64,000 nt of DNA, from assembly GCA_964624065.1 (NCBI GenBank), contig CAZUWF010000007.1:1-64000 (forward strand), given 5' to 3'. Below are positions 17,430 to 26,331 of this stretch, one piece after another. Positions within the stretch are counted from its first letter, which is position 1. Every line of letters begins with the position of its first letter. A model generated the notes under the pieces. It ran no database searches. It worked only from the letters and a program-made list of their open reading frames with translations, and was not told the DNA's origin. The position numbers and the translations under genes were made by a program. This DNA is from UBA7960 sp964624065. Its GTDB lineage: Bacteria > Bacteroidota > Bacteroidia > Bacteroidales > UBA7960.

Positions 17430-18770
17430 ATGTATTTGACCACAGTCAAAAATCTATTCAAAGACCGAACCACCAAGTTTTTGATGGTCTTGATAGTTGT
17501 GTTTCACCTTGCAGGCTTTTTTTTCAAGGCAAAGGAGGGAAATTTTTATTTGGACGACTCCATTGAGTACCTTTATATGGCCGGGAACATTGCCAATGAG
17601 GGGGTTTTTTACTGCGGCGACCTTTCGAAGCCCATCAACCCTGACTTTTACACCAAACGCCCACCACTGTATCCATTATATGTAACTGCCGTACACCTAA
17701 TTTTTAAAAGCGATTTGGCAGTAATTTTCCTGCAAAACCTCATATCGCTTTTCAATATTCTGTTGATGATCATACTGGCAGAAAAACTCCGGCAAACCTC
17801 TGTAAGGATTGCATTGATTTTTTTGCTAATTAGCCCCGTGCAAGTTTTTTATGCCAATATGATCATGAGCGAAATCATTTTGCAAACGTGGATTTTGCTT
17901 ATGGTTAACTCATACTTGAGATTTTTTAAGGCCAAGAACCCCATAAACCTTTTTTGGGGTTCCTTATTCCTTATTTTGGCAATGCTAACCAAGCCTGTCA
18001 TGTATCCGTTTGCAGCAATTTTATTGGTTGGGGGGTTATATTTTTTATTGAAAGATAGGATTAAACTTGCCATGGTTTATGGTTTGCTGCCAATTACTTT
18101 CCTATTGGGATACAATCTTTGGAACCAAAATCGCACAGGTGTGTTTCATTTTTCGAGCATCCAAACCATCAATCTTGTACAATACAACATTTATTACTTT
18201 TTAATAAACCAATTTGGCGACAAAGACGCAGATGAATTTTTGAAATCGACCTACCATAAAGCTGATCAAATAGAAAATTACACCCAACGGCAGTCATTTC
18301 TGAAAAAGGCTGCTTTGGAAAAAATTAAAGTAAACCTACCGGCATACTTTTGGTTTCACGCCAAAGGGGTTGTCAGGTGGTTTGTTGATCCCGGGCGGTT
18401 TGATTATTACAACTTTTTTGGTGTGGAGGCCCAGAAATCCAGTGGTTTTCTAAAGCAACTTAGCAGGGAGGGAACAGAGAAAACTTTTAGAAACTTCCTT
18501 TCACAACCGTTTTATATGGTAGTTTTGCTTGTTTCAACATTTGCGGTAAGGGTTTTGCTCTTGAGTTTTATGGTTCTTTGGTTACTTTTGAGTCAGAATA
18601 GTTTATTGGAAAAAATTTCGGTGGCCCTACCCATTCTATTCGTTGCAGCTGCAACAGGGCCTCTTGGGGCATCAAGGTTCATGCTTCCACTACTACCTTT
18701 AATAATATTGGCTGCTTCAAGTTCACTCAATTATATGTTTGCCTCAAAAGCCAAAATCAATTATTGTTGA
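17430..18770 (+). CDS. ArnT/GT39-like membrane glycosyltransferase
   Basis: The 446-residue protein has about ten TM segments. The first outward loop has NFYLDDSIEYLYMAGNIA with an Asp-Asp pair, followed by TKRPPLYPLYVTAVHL, the layout of GT-C family 39/83 enzymes that transfer sugars from polyprenyl-phosphate donors. The middle has FYANMIMSEIILQTW and the end a GASRFMLPLLPLI helix. It is the last gene of the operon, 15 bases after the HAD gene. It is the third GT-C protein here, so the glycan may carry more than one linkage. Substrate unknown. Confidence 0.7.
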   Translation: MYLTTVKNLFKDRTTKFLMVLIVVFHLAGFFFKAKEGNFYLDDSIEYLYMAGNIANEGVFYCGDLSKPINPDFYTKRPPLYPLYVTAVHLIFKSDLAVIFLQNLISLFNILLMIILAEKLRQTSVRIALIFLLISPVQVFYANMIMSEIILQTWILLMVNSYLRFFKAKNPINLFWGSLFLILAMLTKPVMYPFAAILLVGGLYFLLKDRIKLAMVYGLLPITFLLGYNLWNQNRTGVFHFSSIQTINLVQYNIYYFLINQFGDKDADEFLKSTYHKADQIENYTQRQSFLKKAALEKIKVNLPAYFWFHAKGVVRWFVDPGRFDYYNFFGVEAQKSSGFLKQLSREGTEKTFRNFLSQPFYMVVLLVSTFAVRVLLLSFMVLWLLLSQNSLLEKISVALPILFVAAATGPLGASRFMLPLLPLIILAASSSLNYMFASKAKINYC

Positions 18771-18799
18771 ATTATTTTTTTAAAATTCTGTACAAAAAA

Positions 18800-18831
18800 T
18801 TGGTTGAAGTAATGATTTTTAATTATTTTTG
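18800..18831 (+). promoter_or_regulatory. Candidate promoter for the RsbW-like gene
   Basis: TTGG (18800-18803), a 20-base spacer and TATTTTTG (18824-18831) fit the Bacteroidota promoter. The start codon follows 36 bases later. It separates this gene from the glycosyltransferase operon. Confidence 0.55.
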
Positions 18832-18867
18832 CGGAAAATTGTTGCATTTACATAATTATTTGACAAA

Positions 18868-19362
18868 ATGGCAGCAAAAAGCTTTAGGTTGCAGGTAGGT
18901 TGTAATGCCGACCAAATGCACAAGCTGGAGGCCTTCATTGAGGATGTTTGTAACTATTTCAACGTTTTCAATGCCTATTTTGGTAATATATTAGTGGCCA
19001 CTACCGAGTTTTGTTCTTTTGTAGGGTTTTTGGTTCCGGGCAAGTTAATCGAAGTTAATTCATTTGTCAAAAAAGGGGCATTGGTTGTTGGCTTCAACCT
19101 CCATGACGAGTTTAATGTGGTTTCCCCTTATCTTCAACAGAATGTTTCTCAGTACCTCGAATCCGAAACTATTTTGGAGCAAGAAAGGAGCTTGTTGTCA
19201 ACTATCCTTTTATCAGATGACATTTCTCTGGATTTTGCCCAACAGAAAGTTGAAATACTATTCAACATTAAGACTGATGTCAAGGATAGGGAGGATATAA
19301 TTTCCAATTACCTTGAGAGGGTTGTTGGTACCGCAGCCCTAAAGACCAAAAAACAGGTTTAA
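18868..19362 (+). CDS. Degenerate RsbW/GHKL-like protein, probably without ATPase activity
   Basis: The 164-residue cytoplasmic protein resembles the N-terminal half of small anti-sigma/serine kinase ATP-binding proteins: FRLQVGCNADQMHKLEAFIE, then FGNILVATTEFC, where RsbW-type proteins have FGNINVAVTEAVNNA. Here the N-box Asn and the following HGN are replaced (CSFVGFLVPG), and no DxGxGF G1 box is found in the rest. The C-terminal part (SLLSTILLSDDISLDF) is unlike kinases. It may be a non-catalytic partner-binding relative. It is a single-gene unit with its own promoter, tail-to-tail with lon. Family assignment is by eye and moderate. Confidence 0.5.
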   Translation: MAAKSFRLQVGCNADQMHKLEAFIEDVCNYFNVFNAYFGNILVATTEFCSFVGFLVPGKLIEVNSFVKKGALVVGFNLHDEFNVVSPYLQQNVSQYLESETILEQERSLLSTILLSDDISLDFAQQKVEILFNIKTDVKDREDIISNYLERVVGTAALKTKKQV

Positions 19363-19398
19363 ATTCCTTGTCTTTCTACCTAAGTCATTTTTTATTTG

Positions 19399-19437
19399 GT
19401 TAATCAAACCTGATAGGTTTTTTGATTAACTGTTTTT
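19399..19437 (+). terminator. Possible terminator overlapping the 3' end of lon
   Basis: GTTAATCA... at 19399 pairs with ...TGATTAAC ending at 19430, with a second stem CCT/AGG inside and a small bulge, followed by TTTTT at 19433-19437. In the plus direction it would end the RsbW-like transcript while lying inside the last codons of lon on the other strand. Confidence 0.4.
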
Positions 19438-21853
19438 CAATCGACAGGTCCACTACCTCTATCATTTCTCTGATATAAGCAAATTCCAATCCTTTGAGGT
19501 ATATTTCGTTGATCTCGGTTACATCCTTGCGATTGTCCTCCGAAAGGACAATTGTTTTTATACCATTTCGCTTTGCTGCAAGGATTTTTTCTTTTATGCC
19601 ACCCACGGGCAAAACTTTTCCACGCAAGGTAATTTCGCCTGTCATTGCCACTCCGGGCTTAACCTTTCTTTGAGTAAATGCCGACGCCAGAGCTGAAAAC
19701 ATGGTAATACCTGCCGAAGGGCCGTCCTTGGGTGTGGCACCTTCGGGCACGTGAATGTGTACATTGTACTTTTCAAAAATGGAAGGATCAATATCAAGGT
19801 CTAAGGCGTGAGATTTGAGGTATTCGTAGGCAATGGTTGCTGACTCTTTCATTACCTCGCCAAGGTTGCCGGTCATGGTTAGTTGCCCCTTGCCCCTACT
19901 AATGCTTACTTCAATGAACAAGACCTCCCCTCCAGCCCAGGTCCAAGCAAGCCCGGTCATTACTCCTGCCATATCCTTGACCTGACTGTTGTCTTTTGAA
20001 TATGTTGGTGCTCCAAGGATGGTTTCTATGTCCTTGGAGGTCAACTCTGGGTAGAAGTCGTTGTTTGATACAATATCACGAGCTCGTGATCTGATTACCT
20101 TGGCTATGGTTTTTTCGAGGGTTCGCACCCCTGATTCTCGAGTATAGTCATCAATGATTTTTTCTAACACTTGGGCCGAAAACTTAACTTGTCCCTTTTC
20201 TATCCCATGCTCTGAGAGCTGCTTTGGGACCAAGTGTTTCCTGGCAATTTGTATTTTTTCTTCAACTATGTAGCCTCCCAGTTGTATTATTTCCATACGA
20301 TCGCGCAGGGCAGGTTGGACAGAAGCAAGGCTATTGGCAGTGGCAATGAACATAATTTTGGATAAATCGTACTCCACCTCGAGGTAATTATCTTGGAATG
20401 TGCCATTTTGCTCAGGGTCAAGCACCTCAAGCATTGCCGACGAAGGGTCGCCTGAGAATGTTTGGAAACCAATCTTGTCAATCTCGTCAAGCACGAAGAC
20501 CGGATTGCTTGTCTTGGCCTTTTTCAAATTTTGGATTATCCTTCCGGGCATTGCACCCACGTAGGTTTTTCGATGGCCGCGGATTTCGGCTTCATCGCGG
20601 AGGCCTCCCAGCGACATTCGCACATATTGCCTACCAACAGCCTCGGCAATTGACTTGCCAAGTGATGTTTTGCCAACTCCTGGCGGGCCTACAAAGCACA
20701 AAATGGGCGACTTCATATTGCCCTTTAGCTTCAAAACAGCCAAGTATTCCATTATGCGATCCTTAATTTTTTCGAGCCCGTAATGGTCGCGATCGAGAAT
20801 TTTTTTGGCACGCTTGAGGTCAAAATTATCTTTCGAAAAATCGTTCCAGGGGAGATCCACCAGGGTCTCAAGGTAGTTGAGATGTACCGAAAAATCCATA
20901 GCCGCCGGGTTAATCCTTTGCAGTTTAAGAATTTCCTTATCGAAGACCTCTTGGATGTGCTTTCCCCACTTCTTGGACTTAGCACGGTCCTTCAATGCCA
21001 CAATTTGCTGATCGTAGGGGTTGCCGCCCAGTTCTTCCTGAATGGTTTTGAGCTGCTGGTTCAAGAAGTAGTCTCGCTGTTGCTTGTCAATGTCAACCTT
21101 TACCTTGGATTGTATCTGGTTTTTCAGCTCCACCATCTGCAATTCGCGGGTTAGGTGTTCGAGAACCATATTTGCCCGAATATTTAAGTCGAGGGTTTCT
21201 AGGAGCCTTTGCTTTTGTTCGTTGTCAATGTTAAGGTTAGATGAAATGAAATTGACCAAAAAAGCAGGACCCTCGATGTTGTTTATTGCAAATGCCGCCT
21301 CGCTGGGTACGTTGGGCGAAAGCTTAACAATTTGAATTGCAAGGTCCTTTATGGTAGCAATCAGGGCATTGAACTGCTTGTTTGCCTTTATCTTGCTTGG
21401 TGAATCAAAAGATGCCACCCTTGCCATAAAATAGGGCTCATCGGTAACAAGTTCTTTGATTTCCAAGCGCTTCTTACCCTGTATAATCACCGTGGTGCTA
21501 CCGTCGGGCATTTGAAGAATCTTGATAATTGTTGCAAAGGTTCCTATGCGGTTCAAATCCTCAAAGGAAGGATCCTCAATCTCGGCGTTTCGTTGCGAAA
21601 CAACTCCCACAAACCTGCTTTTCTTGTAAACATCCCGAACAAGGTGTATTGACTTGTCGCGACTAACCGTGATCGGAATTACCACTCCGGGGAAAAGAAC
21701 GGTGTTCTTTAATGGAAGAATAGGTAAAACATCGGGGATTTTTTCTGCTGCAATCAACTCCTCCTCCTCGGCACTCAACAAGGGAATGAACTCGCTGTCG
21801 GCATCAATTATCTCAGAAAATTGAAAATTCTTTTTCGTTAAAAAACCATCCAT
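19400..21853 (-). CDS. lon: ATP-dependent protease Lon (LonA)
   Basis: Lon degrades damaged and regulatory proteins in the cytosol. The 817-residue product has an N-terminal substrate domain (LPILPLKNTVLFPGVV near 43-58), a coiled-coil linker, an AAA+ module with Walker A GPPGVGKT at 389-396 and FVLDEIDKIG as Walker B, and the C-terminal S16 protease domain with the catalytic Ser in PKDGPSAGITM and Lys in LAAKRNGIK. Length and order are those of bacterial LonA. GACAAATTGTC, an 11-base palindrome at 21863-21873, sits just upstream of the start and could be an operator. Confidence 0.97.
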   Translation of the reverse strand: MDGFLTKKNFQFSEIIDADSEFIPLLSAEEEELIAAEKIPDVLPILPLKNTVLFPGVVIPITVSRDKSIHLVRDVYKKSRFVGVVSQRNAEIEDPSFEDLNRIGTFATIIKILQMPDGSTTVIIQGKKRLEIKELVTDEPYFMARVASFDSPSKIKANKQFNALIATIKDLAIQIVKLSPNVPSEAAFAINNIEGPAFLVNFISSNLNIDNEQKQRLLETLDLNIRANMVLEHLTRELQMVELKNQIQSKVKVDIDKQQRDYFLNQQLKTIQEELGGNPYDQQIVALKDRAKSKKWGKHIQEVFDKEILKLQRINPAAMDFSVHLNYLETLVDLPWNDFSKDNFDLKRAKKILDRDHYGLEKIKDRIMEYLAVLKLKGNMKSPILCFVGPPGVGKTSLGKSIAEAVGRQYVRMSLGGLRDEAEIRGHRKTYVGAMPGRIIQNLKKAKTSNPVFVLDEIDKIGFQTFSGDPSSAMLEVLDPEQNGTFQDNYLEVEYDLSKIMFIATANSLASVQPALRDRMEIIQLGGYIVEEKIQIARKHLVPKQLSEHGIEKGQVKFSAQVLEKIIDDYTRESGVRTLEKTIAKVIRSRARDIVSNNDFYPELTSKDIETILGAPTYSKDNSQVKDMAGVMTGLAWTWAGGEVLFIEVSISRGKGQLTMTGNLGEVMKESATIAYEYLKSHALDLDIDPSIFEKYNVHIHVPEGATPKDGPSAGITMFSALASAFTQRKVKPGVAMTGEITLRGKVLPVGGIKEKILAAKRNGIKTIVLSEDNRKDVTEINEIYLKGLEFAYIREMIEVVDLSIEKQLIKKPIRFD

Positions 21854-22113
21854 AATAATTCAGGACAAATTGTCGTATTTTATGCAAATTAGTCTCATCT
21901 CAATTTAATGGGAAAATGCCGTCTTATCGTAAAACACTGATCGTAAATTGTTTGCTAAGGCCAACAAAAATTTACCACTTTTGTTAATTTGAAATCTCCC
22001 CTGTTAGCAATGGCCGTGCCAATAGTTGCAATACGAAGGCAGGTATAAGTTGAGGGGAAGCTTTTTTTGTTGGAATGGCACCTTCCTGACAACGTTGCCG
22101 TTCGAGGGCTTTG

Positions 22114-23298
22114 CTACCTCTTATGCCTCAAAGATTGATTGTAAACGAAGCGCATGATTGATTCGTCTTCTTTAGAAAGCTCTTTACCACGACGCGACAT
22201 TACAATCCGGGCGGTTTCCAGGGCAGTTTCGAATTTGTAAATGGTTATGCCTGCGGCGCTTCCCCATGAAAACGATGGTATGAAATTACGGAGGAAACCT
22301 GAACCGTAAAGCATTGAATTAACGCCAATTACAGAACCGGTATTAAGCATAGTACTTATGCCTAGCTTGGTATGGTCGCCCACGAAGGAACCACAAAACC
22401 TCAATTCGGTTGGCACGAAAGTCTCCTCGGCGTAATCCCATACCCTCACTTGAGAGTAATTGTTTTTGAGGTTGGAAAAGTTGGTACCTGCACCTATGTT
22501 GCACCATTCACCAATAACGCTATCGCCAATGTAACCATCGTGGGCCTTGTTAGAATATCCAAACATAATGGTATTAGAAACTTCGCCGCCTACCTTGCAA
22601 AATGGCCCAATTGCAGATCCCTGGTAAAGCAACGCACCCATCCTTACCTTGGTGCCCTCACCTATGGAAACAGGTCCTCGCAAAATGGCACCATCCATTA
22701 TGTGGGCATCCTTGCCAATGTAAACAGGCCCTTCCGAGGCATTAATCATTGCCATTTCAATCCTCGCACCCTCTTCAACAAAAACATTTTCCGGGCTTAC
22801 AACCCTGGCCATTGCACCCACCGAACCGCTTACCCTATTTGATGTAATCAACTTGAAATCGCTTACTATGGCATCCTTGTTAAGGAGCAGAAAATCATGA
22901 AGGTGTGAAAGTTTCTGTAACGTACCACTAAATTCATTATTTGCCTTTGCTTCGAAGTGGTCATCATCAATTTTATCCAACTCCTTATCGCTCAGCCTAT
23001 AGGCAATTAAGACATCACCCTGCGACAAGGTTTCGTTGTTGTCAAGCCTACCGATTGCCTCAACTATTTCCTTGGTGGGAAGAACCGCCGCATTAATCAA
23101 AACGTTGTCGGCTTGCTTCACCAAAGGGTACTTTTGAGAAAGGTATTCTTCGGTGAGGCTCGAAGTTTTCTTTCCAAGATATTTCTCCCACTTTTCCCTT
23201 ATGGTCAAGATTCCTACCCTCACATCCCCCACGGGCCTAATGAAACAGAATGGAAGCAAGTGATTGCGAGTTTGATCGCCAAAAAGTATGTAATTCAT
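22114..23298 (-). CDS. GlmU-family protein: divergent nucleotidyltransferase domain plus left-handed beta-helix
   Basis: The 394-residue protein starts MNYILFGDQTRNHLLPFCF at ATG 23298; longer forms from 23424 have no family similarity. The N-terminal half resembles a sugar nucleotidyltransferase fold but shows no clear LAAGxGTRM loop. The C-terminal half has hexapeptide repeats (ISEGPVYIGKDAHIMDGAIL-like rows, then GPVSIGEG and VGDHTKLGISTMLNTGSVIG) forming an LbH acyltransferase-type helix. Such GlmU family proteins are conserved in Bacteroidota; the exact substrate is not known. A true bifunctional GlmU role is doubtful. Confidence 0.75.
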   Translation of the reverse strand: MNYILFGDQTRNHLLPFCFIRPVGDVRVGILTIREKWEKYLGKKTSSLTEEYLSQKYPLVKQADNVLINAAVLPTKEIVEAIGRLDNNETLSQGDVLIAYRLSDKELDKIDDDHFEAKANNEFSGTLQKLSHLHDFLLLNKDAIVSDFKLITSNRVSGSVGAMARVVSPENVFVEEGARIEMAMINASEGPVYIGKDAHIMDGAILRGPVSIGEGTKVRMGALLYQGSAIGPFCKVGGEVSNTIMFGYSNKAHDGYIGDSVIGEWCNIGAGTNFSNLKNNYSQVRVWDYAEETFVPTELRFCGSFVGDHTKLGISTMLNTGSVIGVNSMLYGSGFLRNFIPSFSWGSAAGITIYKFETALETARIVMSRRGKELSKEDESIMRFVYNQSLRHKR

Positions 23299-23422
23299 AA
23301 ATTTGGGGCGTATAAGTAATTTAGCCACGAAGGTAAGAAAAACATATAAAACAACAATGCAGGGAAATTCTTCGGGAAGAAAAATGGAACAAAAAAATCT
23401 ACCGGGAGTTTTTATCAAAAAC

Positions 23423-23465
23423 AAAACTACGAGGGATTCAAAACAGACTCCCTCGTAGTTTTTTT
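23423..23465 (-). terminator. Bidirectional-type terminator after rpmE2
   Basis: A long stem pairs AAAACTACGAGGGA (from 23423) with TCCCTCGTAGTTTT (from 23449) around a 12-base loop. A-runs on the left and T-runs on the right give a U-tract in either direction. It lies 21 bases after the rpmE2 stop on the minus strand. Confidence 0.9.
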
Positions 23466-23485
23466 ACCTCAAAAACCTCGCTTTG

Positions 23486-23743
23486 CTACCTCTTGAGATG
23501 CTTTTGATACTTTGTGCGGAACTTATCAACACGCCCGGCAGTGTCAACAAGTTGTTGTTTGCCAGTATAAAATGGATGTGATGTGTGTGAAATATCCAGC
23601 TTGATGAGCGGGTATTCCTTTCCATCTTCCCAAACAATTGTTTCTTTTGAATTTGCAGTGGAGCGGCTCAAAAAGCTGTACTCGTTTGACATATCCTTGA
23701 AAACTACTAAACGATAATTTTTGGGGTGGATATCTTTCTTCAT
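23486..23743 (-). CDS. rpmE2: Ribosomal protein bL31, type B (zinc-free)
   Basis: The 84-residue protein starts MKKDIHPKNYRLVVFKDMSN and has HPFYTGKQQLVDTAGRVDKF near the end, the hallmarks of 50S protein L31. The CxxC zinc site of type A is absent (the positions hold other residues) and the extended middle loop is present, so it is the type-B form. ATG 23743 is chosen over an upstream start at 23779 that falls in the promoter. It is a single-gene unit with a clear promoter and terminator. Confidence 0.96.
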   Translation of the reverse strand: MKKDIHPKNYRLVVFKDMSNEYSFLSRSTANSKETIVWEDGKEYPLIKLDISHTSHPFYTGKQQLVDTAGRVDKFRTKYQKHLKR

Positions 23744-23776
23744 GATAAAAAATATTTTCCTGATTTTTTCGGACTG

Positions 23777-23803
23777 CAAAGGTAGTAAAAATTTCTTTCA
23801 CAA
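23777..23803 (-). promoter_or_regulatory. Promoter for rpmE2
   Basis: On the minus strand TACCTTTG (plus 23777-23784) is an exact -7 element, with TTG (23801-23803) about 16 bases further upstream. The leader to ATG 23743 would be roughly 25-30 bases. Confidence 0.6.
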
Positions 23804-23858
23804 TACCTATCAACTGCAAAAGAATTTTTGAGGCGAAATTGACACAAATAAAGTATTC

Positions 23859-25109
23859 TTATTCCAACGTGTGAATCACCAGGCCACTCCTTAATTTCGG
23901 TTCGAACCAAGTGGTTTTTGGGGGCATTATATTTCCGGTATCGGCTATGTCGAGCAGTTGCTCCATACTAACGGGATATAGAGCAAAAGCAACCCGCATC
24001 TCGCCACTGTCAACCCTCTTCTTAAGTTCGCCAAGACCCCTTATACCACCAACAAAGTCAATACGCTTGCTGGTACGAAGGTTTTCAATTCCTAGAATTT
24101 GGTCAAGCACGTATTTTGAAAGCACGTTAACGTCAAGCACTTCCAGTGGGTCATTATCGTTGTAGGTACCCTGGCGGGCAATTAGTTGATACCACCTTCC
24201 GTCGAGGTACATGCTAAACTCGTGCAGCTTGGAAGGCTTGAATTCCCGGAGGCCAATCTCGTTTACAACCATGTATTTGCCCAGGCTGGCAAGAAACTCT
24301 TCTTTGGTGAGTCCGTTGAGATCTTTTACCACCCTGTTATAATCCATAATTTTCAACTGGTCGTCGGGGAAGTTTACAGCCATGAAAAAGTTGTATTCCT
24401 CGTTACCTGTGTGATTTGGGTTTTTCGCTGCCATTTCACGGCCAATACGGCTTGCAGCAGCGGTTCGATGGTGGCCATCGGCCACGTACAGGTACTTTAC
24501 TTGGGTTGAAAAAATCTCTTCGATCCTCTTGTTGGTACCTGCATCGTCAATGGTCCAGAAATGGTGTCCGAAGCCATCGTCGGCCACGAAATCGTAAATG
24601 GCGGCTTGGTTTTTCACAATTCCATCTACAATCAGATCTATTTCTGGTACCGCCCTGTAGGAAAAGAATACGGGTTCAATGTTGGCATTGGTGTAACGCG
24701 TAAGAATCATCCGATCTTCTTCCTTGTCGGGACGAGTAAGTTCGTGTTTTTTAATAATTTCATTGAAATAATCCTCGCTGCAAGCGCACCCAACTATACC
24801 GTACTGGGTAGTTCCATTCATTGTTTGAGCGTATATGTAAAACTTACATTCCGTATCGGGCACCAACCAACCATTTCCTTGCATTTTCTTGAAGTTTTCC
24901 ATCGCTTTGAGATAAACCGCTTCGCTATGAATGTCAGTAGCGGGCGGGCAATCTATTTCGGCACGTGTAACATAAAGCAAGGATTCAGGCTTGCCTGCTG
25001 CCATTTGGGCCGCTTCGGCACTGTTCATAACATCGTAAGGAAGGCACGAAACATTTTCGACGATATCTTTGGGGGGCCTTAACCCCTTGAAAGGTTTGAA
25101 AATTGCCAT
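23859..25109 (-). CDS. DUF1015 family protein
   Basis: The 416-residue soluble protein has the DUF1015 signatures: FKPFKGLRPPKDIVENVSCL at the N-terminus with PYDVMN, the central KYLYVADGHHRTAAASRIGR, and NFFMAVNFPDDQLKI. The ADGHHR motif suggests a ParB/sulfiredoxin-like phosphate-binding fold. The family is of uncertain function; in this phylum and in clostridia it sits beside serA and serC, as here, pointing to a role in serine metabolism such as free-serine phosphorylation or handling of a pathway by-product. It is 210 bases downstream of serA on the same strand. The 25110-25319 spacer shows no gene or clear terminator. Confidence 0.88.
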   Translation of the reverse strand: MAIFKPFKGLRPPKDIVENVSCLPYDVMNSAEAAQMAAGKPESLLYVTRAEIDCPPATDIHSEAVYLKAMENFKKMQGNGWLVPDTECKFYIYAQTMNGTTQYGIVGCACSEDYFNEIIKKHELTRPDKEEDRMILTRYTNANIEPVFFSYRAVPEIDLIVDGIVKNQAAIYDFVADDGFGHHFWTIDDAGTNKRIEEIFSTQVKYLYVADGHHRTAAASRIGREMAAKNPNHTGNEEYNFFMAVNFPDDQLKIMDYNRVVKDLNGLTKEEFLASLGKYMVVNEIGLREFKPSKLHEFSMYLDGRWYQLIARQGTYNDNDPLEVLDVNVLSKYVLDQILGIENLRTSKRIDFVGGIRGLGELKKRVDSGEMRVAFALYPVSMEQLLDIADTGNIMPPKTTWFEPKLRSGLVIHTLE

Positions 25110-25319
25110 TTTTTGAAATTAGAAGTTAAATATGGAAATTTGCTTGTGGGTTTGAGTGTTTCAGGAGAATTGGTAAAAGGTTGGATGCTTGGAGGTTTAC
25201 TTTAGGGAGGTTATCCATTTATGGGGTACAAAATAACTACGGGGTTTAACTAATCCCAAAGCTCCGAAAGCCTGTCAGCACATACTCTCATCATCAAATC
25301 ATCAATTCTCCTTTCATAC

Positions 25320-26240
25320 CTAGTTAACTTGAAAAGTATTGTCGCCATTTTCGAAGAAAGCAACGATTTGGTTGGCGGCCGCAATACCGGCGTTTATGTT
25401 TGCCTCTGCTGTTTGAGCACCCATTTTCTTTGCGGTAAACACTATCCTTCCGGGAAATTTTTCTTCGAAGGCAGCCCTGTTATCGGGTGCAACATCTGAA
25501 ACGTATTTCAAGTCCGGTCGTTCTTCCATTAGCTTCATAAGTCCGTCCTCGTCAATTACCTCCTTGCGCGCGGTATTTACCAACATTCCGTTTTTGGGAA
25601 GCAGTTTTGCCAAATCATAATTAATCGATTTCTTGGTTTTGTCGTTTGCTGGTATGTTCAACGAAATGTACTGGCACCTGGTGTATAGTTCTTCCACTGT
25701 TTCGATTGCCCCCACCCCATCTTTTTCAATGTCTTCCTTTTTTACAAAGGGGTCATAGGCATAAACCTCCATACCGAACCCTTTGGCTACCAATGCAACG
25801 TAACGACCTACATTCCCGTAGGCGTGAATTCCTATTTTCTTGCCGCGAAGTTCGGTGCCTGATGCTCCAGAAAAAGCTCCACGAATACAATATAGCATAA
25901 GGCCAAAAGCCAATTCTGCAACGGCATTGGAGTTTTGCCCGGGTGTGTTCATTGCCACCACTCCCTTTTCGGTGCAAGCAGGAAGGTCAATATTATCGTA
26001 ACCAGCTCCTGCCCTAACAATTATTTTTAGATTTGAAGCGGCTCCAATAATTTCGCGAGAAGCAATATCACTTCTGATAATCATTGCGTCAACATTTGCA
26101 ACTGCTTCTTTAAGTTGGCTAACTTCGGTGTACTTTTCAAGGAGGACAAGTTCATACCCTGCCCTTTCAACCACTTTGCGGATGCCCTCAACGGCAACTG
26201 CTGCAAAGGGTTTATCGGTTGCAACTAAAACTTTTTTCAT
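25320..26240 (-). CDS. serA: D-3-phosphoglycerate dehydrogenase, short type with Lys in place of catalytic His
   Basis: SerA oxidises 3-phosphoglycerate to phosphohydroxypyruvate with NAD, the first step of serine synthesis. The 306-residue form lacks ACT and ASB regulatory domains. It has IVRAGAGYDNIDLPA, the substrate/cofactor part NTPGQNSNAVAELAF, GKKIGIHAYGNVGRYVALVA as the NAD loop, and NTARKEVID with the catalytic Arg. Where most family members have TPHIGA, it has TAKKMGA, so Lys replaces His. That is the feature of the described type IIIK enzymes. It follows serC by 91 bases, with an inverted repeat at 26263-26299 in its leader. Confidence 0.93.
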   Translation of the reverse strand: MKKVLVATDKPFAAVAVEGIRKVVERAGYELVLLEKYTEVSQLKEAVANVDAMIIRSDIASREIIGAASNLKIIVRAGAGYDNIDLPACTEKGVVAMNTPGQNSNAVAELAFGLMLYCIRGAFSGASGTELRGKKIGIHAYGNVGRYVALVAKGFGMEVYAYDPFVKKEDIEKDGVGAIETVEELYTRCQYISLNIPANDKTKKSINYDLAKLLPKNGMLVNTARKEVIDEDGLMKLMEERPDLKYVSDVAPDNRAAFEEKFPGRIVFTAKKMGAQTAEANINAGIAAANQIVAFFENGDNTFQVN

Positions 26241-26262
26241 TGCTCTATATTTTTTTAATTTA

Positions 26263-26299
26263 CAGGGTAACCCAAGACCTTAGCCTGCAAGTTACCCTG
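26263..26299 (-). promoter_or_regulatory. Inverted repeat in the serC-serA spacer
   Basis: CAGGGTAAC (26263-26271) and GTTACCCTG (26291-26299) are exact nine-base complements around a 19-base loop, within the 91-base gap between serC and serA. On the serA strand no T-run follows, so it is not a classical terminator. It may be an operator or an mRNA hairpin that adjusts serA relative to serC. Confidence 0.6.
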
Positions 26300-26331
26300 C
26301 CCTGTTATGAGGGAAAAAGTTTATTAAAAAT

